39,205 nucleotides of DNA. Origin: Fuerstiella sp. (GTDB taxonomy: Bacteria > Planctomycetota > Planctomycetia > Planctomycetales > Planctomycetaceae). Positions 35,754-39,205 of this stretch are shown here, one piece after another (position 1 is the stretch's first letter; the number at the start of each line of letters is the position of its first letter). The notes under the pieces are model-generated. The model made no database searches, was not told the origin of the DNA, and saw nothing but the letters and a program-made list of their open reading frames with translations. Position numbers and translations under genes: made by a program. The stretch covers positions 1 to 39,205 of the forward strand of contig JAKVAY010000004.1 in NCBI GenBank assembly GCA_022447185.1. Direction: 5' to 3'.

Positions 35754-36077
35754 TCAGTCTGACTCGGACGACTCCTGTTTTGCATTCCCGGTGTTCTGTT
35801 CCTTGAGCATTCGATGAATTGTCAGAATGTCCAGGCCTCCAATAAAGCTGTCACAGTTCCGAGGAAAGGATCGGTGAACTTCATAGGATGCTTCCGAAGG
35901 TCGATCACCCGCGCGTGCACTCCTTGACGACTGTTCCATCTCACCACCTTTCCCAAAAGTCCTGAATGCAATCAACGTTTTGCTTCCGTTTGCAGCCATC
36001 ACGTCAGGCGGCTGTTCTGAAAGGTCGGAATCCTGTTGTTTGAACAAAAAACGTTTCCAGGGCAGCCTGCTTCTCAT
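35754..36077 (-). CDS. Hypothetical small protein, doubtful
   Basis: A 107-residue frame with codon use similar to the confirmed genes and a natural-looking composition, basic at the start (MRSRLPWKRF) and acidic at the end (KQESSESD). It has no TM segment, no signal peptide and no family I recognise. GGGTG lies too close to ATG 36077 to be a convincing ribosome site; ATG at residue 27 is another possible start. Hairpins 35655-35713 lie 40 bp beyond the stop and could be its terminator. Decayed coding sequence is equally likely. Confidence 0.3.
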   Translation of the reverse strand: MRSRLPWKRFLFKQQDSDLSEQPPDVMAANGSKTLIAFRTFGKGGEMEQSSRSARAGDRPSEASYEVHRSFPRNCDSFIGGLDILTIHRMLKEQNTGNAKQESSESD

Positions 36078-36720
36078 ATCACCCGGCAGAAATGGCGTCT
36101 ATCCATTGCCTTCGTTCGGGCGTTTAATGATTTCCATGTATTTGACATTCCGAAAAACGGTCGGTTTAACCGTGTACGTGTCTTACCGATATCATCGGCA
36201 ACACTGGCTGATGGCGTTCAAAAATCCTCCCCGACTGGCTAAACACACTTAAGACGGGAAAGTATCGAATCAAAGGCCTGCTGAATGGAACCTGTTAACA
36301 ATGACTGAGGTTCCGGAACAATTCGGATTGAATGTACTCCGTTGCCGACACAAGGAAGCTCCGTGTGGTTCAGCCTTAATTTTTATTGATTTTCCCTGGT
36401 TAGACCGCTGCTCCACCTTGACTGAACTGACCACGGGAAACAGGAATTTTAGCAGGTTGTTTTGAGGTGAGATTGAAAGCGTCTGTATCTCTCCCGGTGA
36501 CTTTGTTTAGTACATCAATTGAAACTCGTTTCGAAAGAGACGCCGCCAGTAATTCACATTGTCAGGACACCAGTCACCCAGAAAACCAGCCGGTCGAATT
36601 CTGCTTATCTGGATTTCTATTCAGACCCGCTGACGGTGGTTCTTGGAACAGATGTATCGAAAGATGCCCAACACAGCGATCCAAAACGAGGTCACAGATG
36701 GCATCAACAAAAGCTCCGGT

Positions 36721-37230
36721 ATGTTTGAGAATCACCGCCGGCGACAAGTTGTCCGCAATGGTTTGTAGTCGGAAGAAAATCATCAGTGTTTACTGATTTT
36801 CACGTCAGCAACCACAGATGACTCCAAGAACTCACCCGCATTGTTGATGATCATCGCGAGCGTGAATTCCCAGGAATGGAAGTGCTGCTGAGTCTCAGAC
36901 CTGATAGCGTTCCCAAGTTGACTGTCGGTGACCCAGTACTTGGCTCTAGGAAGGCTCTCCACCTGATGATCTTCTTCCACTGCGCCACCGCAAACTGGTA
37001 TCGCATTCGCACCACGAATCGGATCGAACGCGCCTTCGCAATAATCCGTCTGAGGCAGTGAAAAACGACGCGTAATGACACACGGAACCGTTCGCGGGAC
37101 GAGGTTCCGATTGGTGCGAAGTGCGTCAAAAAACGCCAGAACACTCCCAAGCCATTCGCAAATTCCTAATCTGATACGAAGAGTTAAATTCGTCGACGGA
37201 ACCAACAAAAATCACCTCAAGGACGACCAA
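36721..37230 (+). pseudogene. Decayed IS256-type (Mutator-like) transposase
   Basis: Fragments in two plus-strand frames follow the order of an IS256-family transposase. VVRNG at 36748-36762 corresponds to the N-terminal 'VVRNGYLPER' region. After a stop comes CLLIFTSATTDDSK (from 36787), similar to the segment before the 'SW.EVLL' motif. A frame change gives EVLLSLRPDSVPKLTVGDPVLG (from 36879). Then LMIFFHCATANWYRIRTTNRIERAF (to 37037) corresponds to the strongly conserved 'FYDFPAEHW..IRTTNPIESTF'. A stop and another frame change lead to ASKNARTLPS...LIRRVKFVDG (to 37200), the family's C-terminal 'A.K.WR.L.....VI.GV.FVDG'. Most of the middle is deleted. At least two frameshifts and two stops make it non-functional. 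Confidence 0.7.
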
Positions 37231-37425
37231 CTCAACTCTTCACGACCCCACTTTATTCCAATAAAAATCGCCGCCTGACAAATTTTGTTTTAACACAACA
37301 TTTCCCATCCACTCTGTCCAGGGTCCGTTTTCGTCTTTCACGATCACCAATGAGGCCTGGGTGCGTTTTCGGAAGCCACTGCAGAGACCAGCGACGACAG
37401 TCGTGGAATACTAATAACAAATGAC

Positions 37426-37464
37426 CAAGTGAACATATTTCTTGTATTTTTTATGTTTCACTTG
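37426..37464. repeat. AT-rich inverted repeat
   Basis: CAAGTGAACAT (37426-37436) and ATGTTTCACTTG (37453-37464) are inverted copies except for one extra T, separated by 16 AT-rich bases. It could be an operator of the downstream gene or an end of the decayed insertion element; the sequence alone does not decide. Confidence 0.5.
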
Positions 37465-37568
37465 ATCTTTGCCAACTGTAATTCTCCAATACATTGGGAG
37501 TCGTGTACTGAGCAAGTAAAAATCGGACGTTTTACTAGGGTACAACTCGTCGATCGTCGGGTCTCGGC

Positions 37569-37583
37569 ACCACCAGTGGTGGT
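37569..37583. promoter_or_regulatory. Palindrome just upstream of the last gene
   Basis: ACCACCA-G-TGGTGGT, a perfect 7-bp dyad around one base, centred 37 bp before ATG 37613. Position and symmetry suit a dimeric regulator or a leader hairpin; no regulator can be named. Confidence 0.4.
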
Positions 37584-37612
37584 TAGAAGATCTTTGTCGT
37601 ATTGACTGAGAA

Positions 37613-39028
37613 ATGGTAATGGATTTTCCGTTCTTCCAAGTGGATGTAGCGCATCCGGCCTGGCTTGTTTATGCCTCGTTGCTGGTGCTTGCCGTCTTCT
37701 TCCGTTTCTCGCGGCTGCTTAGCGTACGCAATCTGGACATCGGACTCATCCTTTCACTTTCTACTGCGCTGATACTGGCCAGCAGCTCGAGTTCTCACGA
37801 ATTAACCACTGTTCCGACTGTGGGAACTGTAGATGAGACACTCTATCAGTGGTCATCAATCGTACTTCTTTCGCTCTCAATACTTTTGATTGTACGATTG
37901 TTCTTCGACGAAAGCCTGACTCGACGTCCGCGTCTCAGCCAGAACCTGAATCAGGCCGGGCTGACGTTTCTATGTGTCCCCGCGTTTGCGATCCTGATGA
38001 CCAGTGTCTTTATGGGGGACCCCCCTGGCGGTAATGTCGCTGCAGTGGAGTCAGGAAAAGCGCTCCTGAACCGCCAGGCAATCGGTGAGAAGGGAACTCC
38101 GGCCGAAGACGTCCAACCGGCGCCAACGGAGACGTTGACGGCCGCGGTGGCATCTGCAGTAGCTGAACTTTCGGGTGGAATTGACCACGCAGCAGTAAGC
38201 GTTGATTCTGAATCAACACCGATCGAACAGACCATGGCATGTGTCCTGGTTGTCCTGGCACACACGATCATTATTGCCGGATTTGTGAAGATCGGTACCA
38301 GACATTTTAACAGTCTGCAGCTGGGCATATCGATGTGTTGTCTCTATCTGCTGCTTCCATGTACTGCATTCAAAGTTCATGAGCTAAGTCATGTCCTGCC
38401 AGCTGCCTGTTTGATATGGGCCGTCGCCTGTTATCGTCGCCCGGCTGTCGCAGGTGTGCTTCTGGGTCTGGCCTGTGGAACACTGTTCTTTGCAGTCTTT
38501 CTGCTGCCATTGTGGGCTGTGTTCTACGGTCGTCGAGGCAGCCTGAAATTTGGCGTGTCACTTGGAGCTGTCGGAGCATTAGCACTGTTTGCAGTTGCGA
38601 TGACGTCCTCGAGTACCGATTCATTCATCGCCCGACTCGTTCACACAGCCAACTGGACTGCTTTCCGTTTGTTTACGGATCAATTGCCCGTCAGCAGTAT
38701 GGGTGTGGGCCAGATCTTTCTTCGGATTACACTCGCGGCTGTCTTCTTCGTAATGCTGACAGCGATGACCGTGATTCCCCGTCGGCGGAACCTCGAGAAT
38801 CTGCTGGCCAATTCCACAGCGCTCGTCATAGCGGCTCAGTTGTGGTATCCGGAAGACGTAGGCACCTACGTCTTGTGGTATCTGCCGTTGCTCATGGTGG
38901 TAATGTTTCGTCCTCGCCTCGACCGCTTTACAGCACCGGAACATGAAAACAGTGTGTCTGCCACCGTACCCAAACCAGCGACGCCCAGTGTCGGCGGTTC
39001 TCTGTCACGTGTGACGTTGTATCATTAG
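37613..39028 (+). CDS. Polytopic membrane protein, GT-C/GT87-like
   Basis: A 471-residue protein with about ten TM helices. The N-terminal third has three to four helices (AWLVYASLLVLAVFFRF; DIGLILSLSTALILASS; SIVLLSLSILLIVRLFF). A soluble Ala/Glu-rich loop at about 140-205 is followed by helices from 208 on. The segment CYRRPAVAGVLLGLACGTLFFAVFLLPLWAVFYGRRG resembles the 'RP..AG.LLGLA..TK..PLLLLPL' element of GT87/DUF2029 mannosyltransferases and other GT-C membrane glycosyltransferases. I do not see the acidic catalytic motif these enzymes carry in their first loop, so glycosyltransferase activity is unproven. ATG 37613 and ATG 37619 are both possible, with no clear Shine-Dalgarno. The gene is preceded by two inverted repeats and followed by a hairpin. 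Confidence 0.75.
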   Translation: MVMDFPFFQVDVAHPAWLVYASLLVLAVFFRFSRLLSVRNLDIGLILSLSTALILASSSSSHELTTVPTVGTVDETLYQWSSIVLLSLSILLIVRLFFDESLTRRPRLSQNLNQAGLTFLCVPAFAILMTSVFMGDPPGGNVAAVESGKALLNRQAIGEKGTPAEDVQPAPTETLTAAVASAVAELSGGIDHAAVSVDSESTPIEQTMACVLVVLAHTIIIAGFVKIGTRHFNSLQLGISMCCLYLLLPCTAFKVHELSHVLPAACLIWAVACYRRPAVAGVLLGLACGTLFFAVFLLPLWAVFYGRRGSLKFGVSLGAVGALALFAVAMTSSSTDSFIARLVHTANWTAFRLFTDQLPVSSMGVGQIFLRITLAAVFFVMLTAMTVIPRRRNLENLLANSTALVIAAQLWYPEDVGTYVLWYLPLLMVVMFRPRLDRFTAPEHENSVSATVPKPATPSVGGSLSRVTLYH

Positions 39029-39058
39029 CACTGCCAATTGCTGCGAAATTATTCACGT

Positions 39059-39098
39059 TGCGTCAGAGTTTCCGAATGACCAGCGGAGTTCTGACGCA
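39059..39098 (+). terminator. Hairpin after the last gene
   Basis: TGCGTCAGA (39059-39067) pairs with TCTGACGCA (39090-39098), nine bp extended by G-U pairs, 30 bp after the stop. There is no U-tract and the loop is about 20 nt, so the terminator call is tentative. The remaining bases to the window edge hold nothing I can identify. Confidence 0.4.
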
Positions 39099-39205
39099 CT
39101 CTGAGCCAACCGCCGGAATTCAGCCGCCAAACGACCTCCTGCTGTTTTCTGTGTCTTCCGGTCATCCTGGATCGACATTGCTCAGCAGTCGCATCCTTTA
39201 AGTCC

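Larger units (their letters stand above)
35321..37612. other. 2.3 kb gene-poor region
   Basis: The longest stretch without a solid gene. Contents in order are the yidC upstream region (no rnpA or rpmH visible), a pair of hairpins (35655-35713), a doubtful minus-strand small ORF (35754-36077), roughly 36080-36720 with nothing recognisable, a decayed transposase (36721-37230), and AT-rich DNA with inverted repeats before the last gene. Confidence 0.7.

Noticed and set aside
36783..37208. 141-codon minus-strand ORF
   Set aside because: It is antisense to the transposase remnant, whose fragments explain the sequence better.

Overview
The window is about 39 kb of a planctomycete chromosome, most likely from the order Planctomycetales. 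The evidence is a set of hallmark families side by side: a DUF1559 (H-X9-DG) protein, a PSCyt1/DUF1549/DUF1553 cytochrome-type protein and a Tat-exported DUF1501 protein. There is also a MshEN-domain protein with a planctomycete-style N-terminus and a planctomycete-type ABC-2 export cluster. Base composition looks moderate (roughly low-to-mid 50s % GC, by eye). Few starts have a strong Shine-Dalgarno, which is common in this phylum. I found no rRNA, tRNA or CRISPR array.

Layout. (i) 1-5956, plus strand: end of a DUF1559 gene, the DUF1549/DUF1553 gene, the DUF1501 gene and a YidR-like (DUF3748) beta-propeller protein; all look exported or surface-directed. (ii) 5957-7814: gene-poor, holding only a glycine-rich RRM RNA-binding protein on the minus strand and several hairpins. 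(iii) 7815-14594: a Gfo/Idh/MocA oxidoreductase, a two-TM K+ channel with an RCK domain (minus) and an exported ThuA-like protein; then a YkgJ cysteine-cluster protein and FolC. (iv) 14965-24895: six same-strand genes forming two ABC-2 export modules. The order is ATPase, 765-aa permease, TPR-like membrane protein, 581-aa internally duplicated permease, large GldG-like membrane protein, second ATPase. (v) 24943-31268: Tpx peroxidase (minus), an orphan GspF-like protein (plus), an HtrA protease (minus) with a possible small lipoprotein gene upstream, an aminotransferase (minus), and a J-like/MshEN membrane protein (minus). (vi) 31536-35320, minus: mnmE and yidC, keeping the old yidC-mnmE neighbourhood but without rnpA/rpmH next to it. 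(vii) 35321-37612: a 2.3 kb gene-poor stretch with structured repeats and a decayed IS256-type transposase. (viii) 37613-39028: a polytopic membrane protein resembling GT-C/GT87 enzymes.

The most system-like part is the six-gene ABC block. Its two ATPases and two very different permeases, together with two anchored accessory proteins, resemble the GldA/GldF/GldG logic of Bacteroidetes, but with planctomycete-specific parts. Single-protein oddities are a K+ channel whose selectivity filter reads TVGSQE, an MnmE whose G4 motif reads TCVD, and a J-like domain joined to MshEN and two C-terminal TM helices.
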